Assembly (NCBI GenBank): GCA_916048055.1
Contig: CAJZHL010000004.1
Coordinates: 1-64,000 of the forward strand
Direction: 5' to 3'
DNA: 64,000 bases
Source of the DNA: Pedinophyceae sp. YPF-701
Lineage: Eukaryota > Chlorophyta > Pedinophyceae
The position numbers and the translations under genes are program-made. This document shows positions 45,801-58,330 of this stretch, piece after piece (within the stretch, counting starts at the first letter, position 1; the number at the start of each line of letters is the position of its first letter). The notes below the pieces were generated by a model. It made no database searches, was not told the DNA's origin, and worked only from the letters and a program-made list of their open reading frames with translations.

Positions 45801-48800
45801 GTGACCTGCTGCCACAACGCGCGCCAGTACGCCGACGTGAAGCTCATGCCGATGGTGGGGCGCATGCTGTCTGAGCTGCGGCAGAAGGAGCGCAGGGGGC
45901 AGCTGATCGGCGGCGTCATCACGTGCGGGGCGGAAATGCTGAGCGCGCTGGCCCGCCTTGCCGAGGCCGTGCAGCGCGCGGCCGAGGCGCTCGGCGCGGA
46001 CGTCGGCGGCGCCGCGGGCTCGGCGGGGATCTTGCAGCAATTCTCGAAATCGTTTGCGGCGGACATCGTCGATGCAACGACTCCGATGCTCGATCGTATC
46101 AAAGCACACATCTCCACAACGGTCCACTCCGCGGCACGCGCCGCCAACGGCAGCTCGGGGGGCTTCGACCTCATGGACGACGGCTTCGGGTCGCCCGTGC
46201 GCCTCCTCGCCGAGCGGCAGCCCGGCGGGAGCTCAGGCGCGACAGGAACCACAGCTGCCGACGTGCAGGCAGCGGCGCAGAACGCCGACGCGGCGCTGCT
46301 GAGCCCGGTCGAGCAGGCGCTCTCAACGGACGCGCGGCTGTCCGAGAACTGCCTGCGCGAGACAGTCGCGGCGCTTTCGGCCGCGTGCGCGTGCGCGGTG
46401 GCCGCGGGACACGTGGAGGGGGGTGTGGGGTTGTCTGCGCTGACTCAGGCCGCGGAACGGCTCGATGCGGACCACGCAGGGCTGCCGCCGTGCGTGGGCG
46501 ACGTGCTGCAGCGCGCAGTCGCGGCCCTGGCGTCGCGTCTCGTGTCGCTGCCCGAGAGCGGAGCCGCGCAGGCTGCAGGTGTTGCGGGGACGCGCACAGC
46601 GCTCCAGGCGACGCTCGCGGTGCTGGAGTCGAAGCCGCGCATCGCGCCTCCGTCGCGGTGCGAGCGTGCGATCGTTCCGTGCTCCGAGCTGCTGCGCAGC
46701 GCCGGGCTCGAGGACTGGGCGTCCTCCTCGGGCAGTGCACCAACTGCCGAAGACAAACAGACGTTCGAGAGCGTTCTGGACGCCCTGGACGACGTGATCG
46801 ACAGCGCCGACGCAGCACTGCGCCAGACGGGCACCAGCAAGCTCGCCCGCCCGCGCGCACGCGAGGCGCTCGCCGGCCTGCACGCCGCGGCAGCGGTGTT
46901 GTGCAAGGACCGCTTCGCGAAACGTTGCGGGGGCGCGCTGATCGAGCTGTGCTCGGACGGGTCCTTCACAGTGCGCGTCGCGGCCGCACGCGGGCTCGCA
47001 CGCGTCACCGCGCTCTTCAACGACCCGCGAAGGGTCTTGAACGCGCTGTGCATGGAGTTCCGGCACGTGCCGGTGTTGGACGGGGACGGACAGAGCAGCG
47101 ACATCTCGCTCAAGGACGGCAAGATCACGATGGCTATTGCGGACGCTGGCCGGGCGGCGCAGCGGGCGAAGGCGCCGCTGTCGCCCCCGCGCACGCAGAC
47201 GGAGCTGCTGAGCCTGGCCGGGGTCGCGCAGGGTGGCGGGGCGAGCGGGGTGCTGATCGAGACCGCCGCGGCGACGCTGCTGATGATGCACGCGCTCACG
47301 GTGCCCACGGACACCGCGTTCGCGCACGACCTGCTCACCGCGACGGCCAGAAAGGTCGGGTATTCCTCGGCAGTCGAGCATCTCCAATTCCTGATGCCTC
47401 TGCTCGTCGAGACGTGGGTGCAGCACGACCTGGGCTTCGAGCAGCTGCTGGACGCCAGGACCGTCATCTGGGGGTGTCCCGCGGCCCTGCCGGAGCTGGA
47501 AAGCGACCCTGTGGTCCTGTGTGCGAGCACACACTTCGCGGCGTCGTTGCTGGAACGGGGCGACGCCGCTGCGGTCGACCATTTGGCGGAGTGCGTGGGC
47601 CGCAGCGCCCTCGACTTCCTGCGCGAGCGCGCGTGGGGCGGCGTGAGCCCCCTCGCGGCCGCACAAGCGCGGTACTGGATCGCGAAAGCCGCTGGGGACG
47701 CTGCAAGGGTCAAGCACCTGGCGTCGGGACTGCGAGAGCTCACCGGCGCGGACCTCGACCGCTGCTGCAACGAGTGCACGCTCGACACAGTCGCTTGCGC
47801 GCTCGCGCTCTCGCGCGGCGGGTCGGGCCAGGACGCGCAGGCTGCCTATCCCTTTGTGTCGTCGAAAGTCGTCGAAAAGGCTCTCCACGAGCAGATGGGC
47901 CGCTCGATCGGGGCCTCCGCGCCGCCGTTCGACGGCGGAGCGAGACCGAAGGGCGCCTTGCGGCGTTTCGTGTTCGGCCCGAGTCAATCGCTCCGCTTGC
48001 TCAGCCTGGTGCAGCGACAAGTCGTGCTCGCGCGCGGCGCGTCGCACGCGGGGCAGGCCGTCCAGGCGGTGCAGAGCATGATCGTGGCCGGGGGGACGTG
48101 CTGGTCGAGCCCGCTGGCGTTCATCGCAGTCGTGAACTTCCTTCTCGGGAGGGTTGCGGCGGGGCTGGGGGTTGAGGAGTCCCTCGCGGTGCTGCTCACT
48201 GGTACGCACGTGTTTGACTTGATGCGTCCCACGCACGCTCTTGCATCGTGACAGGGAGCTCATGGCTTGACAGGTGCCGTGGCAACCTATGTTTTCCGTC
48301 TTCTGTGGTGCGCAGTCGTCCAGTCGTTTTTCGAGGCTCCGTGCGGCGACGCGGATCAGCGGCGAGGCGTCATCGCCAGCATCCTGCCCAGGGCGGCGCG
48401 AGTGCTCTTTCGGCAGCCCCTGCGCGCGCCGCAGTCGGCCGGCGCGCCCATGGTGGGCGTGTTTGTGGGTGCAGAGATCCTGCGCACGCTTGCGCGCGCC
48501 GAACCGAGCCTGCTGCGCACCTGCGCCCCGTTTCCGCCCGCCGTCCACCTGCTGGCAAAGGATGTCCAGGAAGCGCGGCAGACGGCGCTGGAGGAGGCCC
48601 CGCTATCGCTGCTGGAGCTGCTGACCGTCGTCACGGAGCAGGCCGGGGACGTGGACGGTGACGCCCGCGACCAGGTGAGTGCGCACCGTGCGGCTCACGA
48701 CCAGCTGGACGGTGTTGCGGGCTCCGGGCGCTCGAGGTCGCTTTCGGGGACGTCTGAATGGAGATGCGTCTGCATATATGTCTGACTGACTCATCACACC

Positions 48801-51800
48801 ATTGTGTTTGCGCGTGCAGCTCATTCGCGAGGTCGAGGCGGCACTCGGCGGGCTCTCGGAGGACGAGGGCCACGAGAGCGAGCTCGCTCGCGCGGTGTGG
48901 CGCTTCGTGCGCGCAGCAGCGGACGTCGGCGACAGCAAGCTGCAAGCGATCGCTGCGCGCGCGCTCGCACGCCTGGGCCCGCTCCCGCCGGGGACGCTCA
49001 CCACGCCCTTCCACGGCTCCGACCTCGAGCGCCTGTGCTGGGGCTCCGGCCTCGCGCCCACAGAGTCAGGCCTTCGACGGCCGCTGCCACTCAGCGACAG
49101 GTGCGCCCGCTGCGTCATTATACAAATACGTGTCGCGCCTAGCCTTGATCCCAATAGGTTGGGCCGACCTCTCGACCTGCCCTCGCTGGACGTCGGCGCT
49201 GTGCAGGTGGTGGCCGCTGGCGCTTGAGCATTTGCTCGCGAGCGCAACGGACGGCGACAACGTCACGCTGGCAGCGGCGGCGCGCGACTCGCTCCTGGCG
49301 TTGCTCACGTGCGCGCCGGACGCGACGGAGAGGGCTCTGCCGTTCCTGAAGGACGGCGGCGCTCATCTGGCGGACATGCGGGCCGACCTCGCGGCTTTGT
49401 TCGCGCGCAGGCCCGTCGCATTTGACAGCGAGGACCCCCCCCTGCGGTCCCGGCCCGCGGACGACGAGCTCGCGAAGCTCGCGCGGAAGGACCTGTGGGA
49501 TCTATCGCCCGAGGACAGCTACGAGGACTGGGCCCAGCGCGTGGCCGCGGCGCTCCTGCAGGCGTCCAAGGTGGTGTGCGACGACACGGGGGTGGCGGGC
49601 GCGATGGTCGCGCTGAGCCGCACGGCCGCCGTGCACGCGCGCCTCGCGGAGGTGATGCTGTTCGCGGGGATGATCACGATCTCGCGGTTCGACGGCGAAC
49701 GACGGGTTTGCAGCGCGATCACTCCGCACGCGGCGCGGGTGCTGAAGGCGTCCTTGGAGCGGCCTGCGGGCCACCCAGGGCACAAACCTGGCTCCCGCGC
49801 AGCGTGGGCGATCATCTCGACGCTCGGTCTGCTACGTCTGTGCCGTCAGGAGAACCTGCAAGCGCCGAACGTCGTTGCTGCGGGTCTGTCATGTGGCAGG
49901 TGGTGCCACGCGCACCTCAGCCGCGAGCAGCACGACTCCGACGGCTCCGACAGCGACGACGTGCAGCTCGTGTCCTCCGCGTCTCGCAAGCGGCGCGCAC
50001 AGCCCCAGCAACGCCAGGCCGTGAAGGCGAAAAAGCAGCGCACACCCGCTGCGAGCTCGGCGGCCAAGTCCGCCGCAGCGGCCGGACGCGCGAACGGAGC
50101 GCCGAGCGCCGCGGCGGCGGATCCGCTGTCGCGGGTGGATGCGACGGAGCCGGTGCTGTGGCGCAAGGTGTACTGGCTCGACATTGACTACCAGGATGCT
50201 GCGCGGGCGGCGCTGCACACGTGCGGGGCGCCGTTCACGGCCTGGCTGTACTGGGAGCAGAGCGTCGAGGAGGACCCGGGCCGGAGAGAAGCCGTCGAGC
50301 GCGAGCTGATCCAGGCAGCCATGATGACGGGCGACCAGGACCTGTGGCAAAACCCTTTTCCAACAGTCCGGCTCTCCGACACGGACGCGCGCAACCTGGA
50401 GCGCCTGGCGCGCGAGCTCAACTGGCCCCTGCACCTCTCGCACCTCGAGGGCTACGAGCCCGCCCAGAAGGACCCGTCCATTCGCGCGCAAGACCTTCTC
50501 AAGATGGGCTGTCCCGAGGCCGCACGGAGCATGCTGCGGCACGCCGACGACTCGCGCTCGGCCGCGGCCCGCGAGGTCGAGCACGAGGCGGCGTGGCGCA
50601 TGATGTTCTGGGAGGAGTGCGACGCGCCTGACGTCAGCTCTCTGTCAGACGCGCTGTGTCGGGGGGACCCCGTGGACGCGCGAGCGACGGAGACGGCGGG
50701 CTCGGGGTTCCACGAGTCCTTCGCGGCTGCGCTGGCCGCGGTGCGCACCTGCGGGCCCCCGCGGAAGATCAGGGGCCTCGACGGCTGCGTCGAGGAGGCG
50801 CGCCGCATCGTAGACGCAGCACGCGCCGCGACGTGCCGGCTGGTCGGCGCGTCCACGGAGGAGATCAGCCGCGGCACGAACGACAGCATCGTCCGCCTCG
50901 TCGCCCTCGATCTCGTGCCGGGCCGGCTCAGCCCCGACCGCAGCGATGTGGACACAACCCTCGCGGCGACGCTCACGCCCGGCCGCGCGTTCGCGGGGCG
51001 CTTCGAGCTGCTCGAGCCGCTCTTCGCGGCACAGAGCGCCGTGCTCCGCGCAACGGGCGCGTGGGCCGCGCTCCCGTCCGTGCTCGAGCGGCTCGCAGAC
51101 GCCGCCATCGCAGAGCCATGTGGGGTGGCGGTGTCTCACGCCGCGTCGTGTCTCCGCGGGTTCGAGAAGATGCTCGGCGCGCGCTCCGCGACGGTCCGCG
51201 ACGCCGCGAAGCACCTCCGCGAGCCCTGGGCGATGTGGCGGATGCTGGGTCCGCGGATGCAGTGGGGCCTGGGGCGGCAGTGGGAGGCGGCGACGCAGGG
51301 GCTGTCGATGCTGCAGGGCTGGCAGGTGAGCGAGGAGGACGGCGAGGCGGCGATCAACTACGTGCGGATCTCGTGCACCGCGGCGCAGTGGGCGGCGGAG
51401 ACGCACAGCGTGTCGTCGCAGGCCATTCGCGACGTCCTCGAATCCGCCCGCGACCTCGCGAACGACTTCGACCTGGACAGCCCCGTCGCGGCGGCGGTGG
51501 CGTGCGACGCGAACTTCAAGCTGGCGTCGTACCTCGACCGGCTCCGCGGCGAGCTGGAGGATCAGATGCGCGGGGAGGAGTGGCGCGAGCACGGCAAGGC
51601 GCTGGAGAAGAAGGGCGTGGAGGTGGCGGCGATGCAGCAGCGGCTGGACGCGCGCGCGGCGCGCGGGGAGGTCCGGTGGGACAACGGGCAGATGGTGGAC
51701 CGGGAGTCGAAGTACATGCGGCACTACATGGCCAAGATGCAGGCAGTGATCAATGCGGACATGCAGGAGCGGCGGCGGGTGGAGCAGCGGGCGAAGAAGT

Positions 51801-54104
51801 TCACGGAGCACGCGATGCAGGCGTACAGCGACGCGCTGTTCGCGGGCTCCGCGCACGACCTCGCGGGAGCCTTCGGATGGTGCCGGCTGTGGCTGAGCCA
51901 CCCGCAGAGCGCCGAGGTGAACCGGCTGGCGCGGGACGCGTGCAGCCACACCCCCACGCACAAGCTCGTGCCGCTCGCGTACCAGGTGCGCCGCACGCCG
52001 TGCCACTGCCTGCGTGGCGACATCTCAATCGAGGCCGCATATCTGGCGGTGGTTTTTCTCACGTGTCTGAACGCAACCCCGGCGCCGACGCAGGTCGCAT
52101 CGCGCATATCGAACGTAGACAACGATAACTTCCCGGGCTTCCAGGACGCGATCTCGCACATGATGCGCGGCATGCTCCTGGACCACCCCCACCACGTCGC
52201 GTACCACCTCCTGTCGTTGGCCAACGGACTGCGCGACCACGGCGGACGGGAGGGCTCGCCGTCCGGGACGCAGCTGGTCGGCGGGATGCAGCGCGTCGTC
52301 GACGAAAGCAAGGTCGCGGGCGCGAAGCGGATCCTTGCCGCGTATTGCAACCCAGCGCAGGCGAGCTCTCCCGCCGCGGTAGCGTGTCTCCGTTCGTCGG
52401 CGCCGACGCAGGGATCGCGACGAGGGCTTTGTTCTCGCCGTCGTTGCAGGTGTCGCCGGATGCGGAGCGAAGGGCGAAGACGGCGTATCTGCAAGAGGTG
52501 CTTGGGCAAACCAAGAGGCTGGTGGACGCGTACATTCGCCTGGCGGCGGCGGACCCAGAGAAGACCTCGGTCGTTCCCTCGGCGATATGCCGGGACGTCC
52601 GCGACCTCGACAAGGTGCCCGTCGTGTCGATGAACCTCCCGCTCGACCCGCTGTGCCGCTACCTGCGCGCCGACGGGCCGAGCGGGGCGCCCAGCGAGGC
52701 GGTCACCTTCGAGCGGTTCGAGAGCAAGGTGTCGCTCGTGGGCGGCATCAACAAGCCCAAGCTGATCGCCGTGCGGGGCTCGGACGGGCGCCTGCACAAG
52801 GAGTTGATCAAGTCGGGCAACGACGACCTGCGTCAGGACGCCGTCATGACGCAGATCTTCCGGCTCGTCACGGAGCTGCTCGCTCAGGACAAGCACAGCG
52901 CCTCCACGGGGCTGCGCATGCAGGCACGCCCACACACACGCGCCAATGCTGCGTACGTTGCACTGTTTGTTTCTCCTGTTCCTCGCTGCAACTCCCGAGC
53001 CTGCGCGGCGCCCGCTGCAGACGTACAAGGTCGTGCCCTTCACGCCGCACGCGGGCCTCGTGGAGTGGATCAACCAGTCGACGCCGCTGAGCGAGTGGCT
53101 CCTGGGGCCCGACCGGCGCCACGGCGCGCACCTGCGGTACAAGAAGCCCGGGCAGTGGTCGTTCGGGCAGTGCCTCAAGGTCATGCAGGACGCCCTCGGG
53201 AACCCGGACACGCAGCTGGCCAGCTTCGCGCGCTGCTGCAGAAACTTCCCGCCGGTTCTGCGGTACTACTTCCTGGAGACGTTCCGGGGGCCGACGGAGT
53301 GGTTCACGCGCCGCCAGGCCTTCGTGCGGTCCGTCGCCGTCGCGTCCATGGTCGGCCACGTCGTCGGGCTCGGCGACCGGCACTCGGCCAACATCCTGCT
53401 CCTCGACAACTCCGCAGAGGTGCGCTGCCCGCCGCCCCGCGGCACCGACGCGCTGAACGCGCTCCGCAGCACCGCGTGGCATCGGCCGCCTCCGACGCAG
53501 CGTCCACGCCCCCGCCCCCGCGGCCATATATCAATTTCATACCTTTGTGTGTGGCAAAACTATCCAGGTGGTGCACATCGACCTCGGGATCGCGTTCGAG
53601 CAGGGCAAGTTCCTCAACACGCCGGAGCAGGTTCCGTTCCGCCTCACGCGGGACATCGTCGACGGCATGGGCGTCCAGGGCGTGGAGGGGTCGATGCGGC
53701 GTTCCAGCGAGAAGGTGATGTCGGTCCTGCGGGCCTCGCGCAGCCTGCTGTCGACCATCCTCGACGTGTTCCTGCACGACCCGCTGTACAACTGGACGCT
53801 GACGCCGGTCGACGTGGCGCGGCGGCAGCACGACGAGGGCAGCGACGACGAGGCGGAGGAGGCGCGGTGGGCGAGCAGGGAGGTGGGGGGCGGGGCGTTC
53901 GCGGGGGCGGAGGGGAACAAGAGCGGGGGCAGCGCGGACGCGGCGCGGGCGGTGCTGCGCGTGCGGGCGAAGCTGGAGGGGCGGGAGTTTGGGGAGGGGG
54001 TCGAGGGGCGCAGCGTGGAGGGGCAGGTGCAGCAGCTGATGGCGGACGCGCAGGACCCGCAGAAGCTCGCGCGGATGTTCTTCGGGTGGGCGCCGTGGGC
54101 GTGA
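42812..54104 (+). CDS. ATM: ATM, DNA-damage checkpoint PIKK kinase
   Basis: Twelve exons: 42812-43024, 43260-43347, 43543-43795, 43966-44252, 44362-48201, 48316-48674, 48820-49100, 49207-51985, 52094-52360, 52450-52923, 53021-53419 and 53568-54104. All phases close, giving about 3,258 residues (human ATM is about 3,056). Residues 1-40 contain a TAN-like motif (LSSGRAKERKEGLKSL), the ATM/Tel1 N-terminal signature. A long alpha-helical HEAT and FAT solenoid follows. The kinase domain starts about 2,880 (GGINKPKLIAVRGSDG, DDLRQDAVM), with the catalytic loop GLGDRHSANILL and HIDLGIAFEQG. The activation region reads VPFRLTRDIVDGMG, and a FATC domain ends KLARMFFGWAPWA. It phosphorylates SQ/TQ sites after double-strand breaks in the nucleus. 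The DLG, LTRDIVDGMG and FATC choose ATM over ATR or DNA-PKcs. The intron after 52923 has a GC donor; the exon 9 donor may be GC at 52361 or GT at 52379. Confidence 0.93.
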
Positions 54105-55230
54105 GGCGGCGCGGGGGCGCTCTGGACGCATGCGCGGTGCGTGGCGGAACTGCAGGGGGGGACTGCGACAACAGGAGGGGGGACTGCGCGGTCGGATGTA
54201 CATATGGAGGCGGGATTCGGGAGAGAGAGGTGCATGAAGACGACGGCGCGCATGACGCGTTCTTGCATTTATTCCTACCACGCAGTCGTGCGTAGTGGCG
54301 CACAATCAAGTAGGCGAGAGGTGACGCAGCAGCGAGCTGTTACGCCGAGCAAGCCGCCCTCGCTCTGCTCTTGCTTGCTCCGCCCGCCCTGCCTCGCAGC
54401 ACACTGCGCCCCGCGCCTTCCATCGACGATGCTGTCAGCGATGGCGAACACACCACTGAGGTGCGTGGTTGCGTGTCGCTCCCGCCACGGCCCTCGCAGG
54501 ACCTGTGTCGCGAGAGACCGGCGGCAACGTCAGCGGTGAGGCGGCTGGCCGCATGTCTGTCGGGCCCGAGCCCTCTCCAAACTTGTTCGTCGCACCGCTG
54601 CTGGGTGCGCTCTTCTCGCGCCGCGGGGTCCGGGATGTCCCGCGCGCGCCACCGGGCTCGAAGCACGCGACTCTGCTGGCGTCCCTCGTGCCGCAGTTCC
54701 CCCGTGTACGAGACGCACGGGCTTGACGCTTGCCAGAGGCCCCCCAGGTACTTTGGGCGCGCTTGTCTGGCGTGATTGGGGCCCCGTGCCGCTGCGCGCG
54801 ACCATGCGTGGCGCGGATCTGACATCTACCAGCGCCGACACGACGCTCTGGTACCGTGCGACTTCAGGTGAGCGGTTCGCCGCCTCTGCCTCAATAGTGA
54901 GGCCGTGGTGTCGATTCTGTGCGTGATACGACGTCAACCGTCTTGCGCGAGCGAGAAACCTCCCAAAAATAATCGAGTGTGGATGCAGTGTTGTTCTCAG
55001 CGTTCGTTCACGCTCTCACGCGTGCCCACCCCGCGCTTTTTTTGTGCAGGTGGTTTCGTCGGCGTCGCGCGGCACCCACTTACTTTTCCAGCCACCACCG
55101 CTCACGGTAGCGGTTAATCTCGATCACTGAAGCGCGGAGAAGGCTGGATCGAGTCTTCGGCAGCGCCAGGACTCGCTGGTCTAGTAGGTGCACCAGCCGT
55201 TCGAGTGCGTCGCGGGCAAGAACAGGCGAC
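54105..55230. other. Intergenic, ATM to LRR pair
   Basis: 1.1 kb without a supported gene. The last 200 bp, with TCTCACGCGTGCCC and a GTGCAGG block before the ATG, resemble the region upstream of the second LRR gene near 58,100-58,200, so the tandem duplication included upstream DNA. Confidence 0.55.
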
Positions 55231-57421
55231 ATGAGCGGGCAAGAGGGCCACGACTTGCAGCAGGTGACAGACGCGCAGCCTGGACGCTCGCCGTCAACCG
55301 CAGTGATCAAAGGTTGCCCAAACCTCGCGCTCACAGACCTCCCGCCAGCACGCCCCGCCCGAGCTCGACGTGCATTCCTGCCGCACGACCGCCGCAGGGT
55401 GGTGAAGCGAGCGGCGCCGTGACGACCCTATTTGAGAGGGTGCTGTGGGAGGCGTCTGGCGTGGTTGAGAAGCTACCTGACCCCGACAAGAAGAGTCTGA
55501 TGGCGGCGAGCTGGAGCGCGCTCGAGGCGGTGGTGCGGAGCTGCGACGCGACGCTGGACCTGGACTGGGTCGACTTCGACGCGAGGCTGGAGATCGACAG
55601 GGTCTATCATCCGCGGCTCACTGCACTGCCATCAGCACTTGCTCGGCGGCTACGTGCTGGTCAGTGCAGAGGGCAGGTCCGCGCCGGGGGCGTCGGGGTG
55701 GCGATGACGGACGCGGAAGCGCTGGTGGAGGCGCTGCAGCGCGTGCCGCCGCCGCCGCACCGCGGCTCGTTTGGTCCAGACGCTTCGGGGATTTCCACCA
55801 ACTGGGTGTTGTTCGTGTGGCAGCTCATCGACGCGGCGCCGCAGACGGAGGCGGGTCCGATCAGCGTGACGGCACTAGTCATGCCCGGGTTCGGATGCGG
55901 ACCGGAGGGGCTGCGCGAGCTGCGGGCGGTGCTGGTGCGCCCTGCGGTGCGGGACAACCTGCGATCGTTGAGCATGAAGCTCGTAGGGGACACGGCCGCG
56001 GCCGCGGAGCTGCACGGGAGCCTGCGGGGAACGGGAAAGCTGCGGAGCCTCACGGTGTGCGGGATCGAAGAGTGGCTTTGGCAGGGTTACCTTTGGGCCC
56101 AGAACAATTCCACCGAGTGCCGCTGCAGTCGTGCGCTGGCCAAGCTGATGTGCGAGTGCGCGTTCGTGGAGCGGGTGGAGCTAGAGCATCTGAAACTCGG
56201 CGCATCGAAGGCTGCTACGTTCCAGATGACGCACGAGACATCCTTGATCGGCGGTTTGCATCGGGCAACCCGCTGCGGCACCTGAGGGTGCTTGACGCGA
56301 CTCCAGTCTACACCCCAGGAGGAAGCCACCCGTCTGCGCTCATGAACCGCGCATGGAAGGGGATTGCCAACTTGGAGCACTTGTCGCTGTGTTGGCACAC
56401 CATGGAATGGCAGGAAGAGAACGAGGCGCTCGCGCGGCTGCTGCTGACTACGACTACGCTGCAAAGGCTGGATGTGGCAGCGTGGCACTTATACGACTGG
56501 AACGGGCTGTCGACGATCCTCGCGGCACTGGGCAACAACAAGACGGTCGAGGTGGCGCACCTCCAGGTCGAGGCAGCGCGCGACCTGCTTTTCGACCCGG
56601 CCACCATCCGCGCGCTCGCGGCGGTGCTGCGCAGCAACAGCACCTTGAAGGAGCTGCGAGTCACGGGGGACGGATATTACAACGATTTTCAAGTTGATGA
56701 GGAGGCAATGGAGGGGATGATGGTCGACAAGGATGCCCGCGAGGCGGCCGTGCGCGAGTTCTCCCAGGCTCTGGGCGCCAACACAACACTCGAGACCCTC
56801 GCGCTCCCCAGCAACGGATTCGGCCACGACATAGGACTTCGTGTCGTCAACATTGCACGCAATCGCACGCTGCGACACGTGCACCTCACGGTCTCGAATG
56901 GGTCCCACGATGGCGTACGGAACATGACGCGGGCTTTCGCCCACGTGACGAGTCTCCGGTCGCTCGTCGCCCACGTTGTACAGGATGCGCAGGCCTCGGC
57001 CCTGATCAATGGGCTGTGGGGCAACAAGGCCTGCAAGAGCCAGGTCCAGCGTCTCAAACTACAGTCAAGCGGGCGTCTGTCGTGCGAGGTCGCGCAGAGG
57101 CTTGCAGACTTGCTAGCCATGGAGCAGTGCACACTCCAGGAGCTGGACCTCGAGCGGACCGACTTCGGAGCAGCAGGGACGCGGGCGCTGTTCGAAGCGC
57201 TGAGGGTCAACACGTCGCTGGTGGCGCTGACTGTCCGCTGGGCTGACATCACGGAGGAGGGCGTGATGGCGCTGCTCAGTGCGCTGCGAGTCAACACGAC
57301 GCTGCGCTGGATGAGGCTGCACGGCCCCCTCTATCGCGAGAATAAGCTGTCCGCGTCGGCGAGGGAGGCGCTGAGGCGGGTGCACGCGCACGTGGCACTC
57401 TTGGGCAAGTGGGGCTCGTGA
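55231..57421 (+). pseudogene. Ribonuclease-inhibitor-type LRR protein, copy 1 (frame broken)
   Basis: A short first exon (55231-55263, MSGQEGHDLQQ) is followed by an intron and a second exon from 55398. The frame is open to about 56,200. The N-terminal 60 residues contain an F-box-like helix block (VVEKLPDPDKKSLMAASWSAL), then LRRs with motifs such as ALRVNTSLVALTVRWADI. Compared with copy 2, about 61 bp are lost near 56,200 (between the LELGAD-type and DILDRRFESGNPL-type segments), shifting the frame; the rest of the protein continues in another frame to the stop at 57421. Read without correction it ends at 56285. Codon bias persists after the break, so the lesion is recent, or the region is misassembled. 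Role as in copy 2. Confidence 0.65.
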
Positions 57422-58330
57422 TGCGTACTCCGGGGGGAGGGGTTACGGGGCATGTCAGACGGATGCTCTCATCGTCAGCCGCGCGACGGCGCGACTGCAT
57501 GCGAGGACGCTTGGGAATCGAAGTAGGCAGCCGCGGGAAGCAAACAATCTGGAGGCAGCGGCGATGTAAACACAGCTCCTGCGTTGCACAGGACGGCGCC
57601 CTCTGGATCCCCGATCCACCGTCGCGCGCACCTGCTCCTGCGCTGCCGGGAGCCCAACGCCCGTGGGTGCTCAGCGCACATGTCGCATCGTCCTCCGCAT
57701 CTCACCGCGCCGTGCGGCACGCGACGTATCGCGCACGCCGCCATCCACGCACCACGCCGCCCTGCCAGTGCGCCTCCCTCGCGCTGCTCTCCCGTGCGAG
57801 TCGTACGGGCCCGACCGCACGCGTTCCAGTCTGACACCAAGTAAGTGGTGGGACGGCCACGCCGGCGTGGTTGCGGCTGCTTGGCGCTGCGCCTCGCCAT
57901 ATGCGGCGCGGGCGCGAGCCCTGCCAGCGCCAATAGAACCACCACGGCGGGCTCCCAAGCCAGGTACGCTGTTCCCGCTGCCGTGCATGATTACGGGGCG
58001 CTGGCGGCTGTTGTTGCGCGCATATCGATGGCGGCTGTCGTGCACGGGAACGCACAGTCGACGAGACTTTGAAACAAGGACGCGTTGTCATCTGGCAAGC
58101 TCTCACGCGTGCCCTGCCCGCCCTCGCGTTTGGTGCAGGCTTGGTTGCTCGGCGTCGCGCGGGGCCGACAGGCGCTTCGAGTGGTCGCGGGCGGGTGTCG
58201 GCGATCGACGAGGATCGCTGCCGGTCCGGAGGGCTTGTCGAGCCGGCCCCAGCAACAGCGGTGGGGCTTGCGGGCGTAGCAAGCAGCTCTCCATCAGCCT
58301 TCCCATCGCGCACGGGGCAGGAACGGCGAC
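57422..58330. other. Intergenic between the LRR pair
   Basis: About 0.9 kb. Its 3' part matches the region upstream of copy 1. No independent gene is supported. It carries the copy 2 promoter. Confidence 0.5.

Noticed and set aside
46323-48548. 741-codon minus-strand frame opposite ATM exons 5 and 6
   Set aside because: Complementary shadow of the GC3-biased ATM coding frame. Composition is Arg/Ala/His-rich with no domain.
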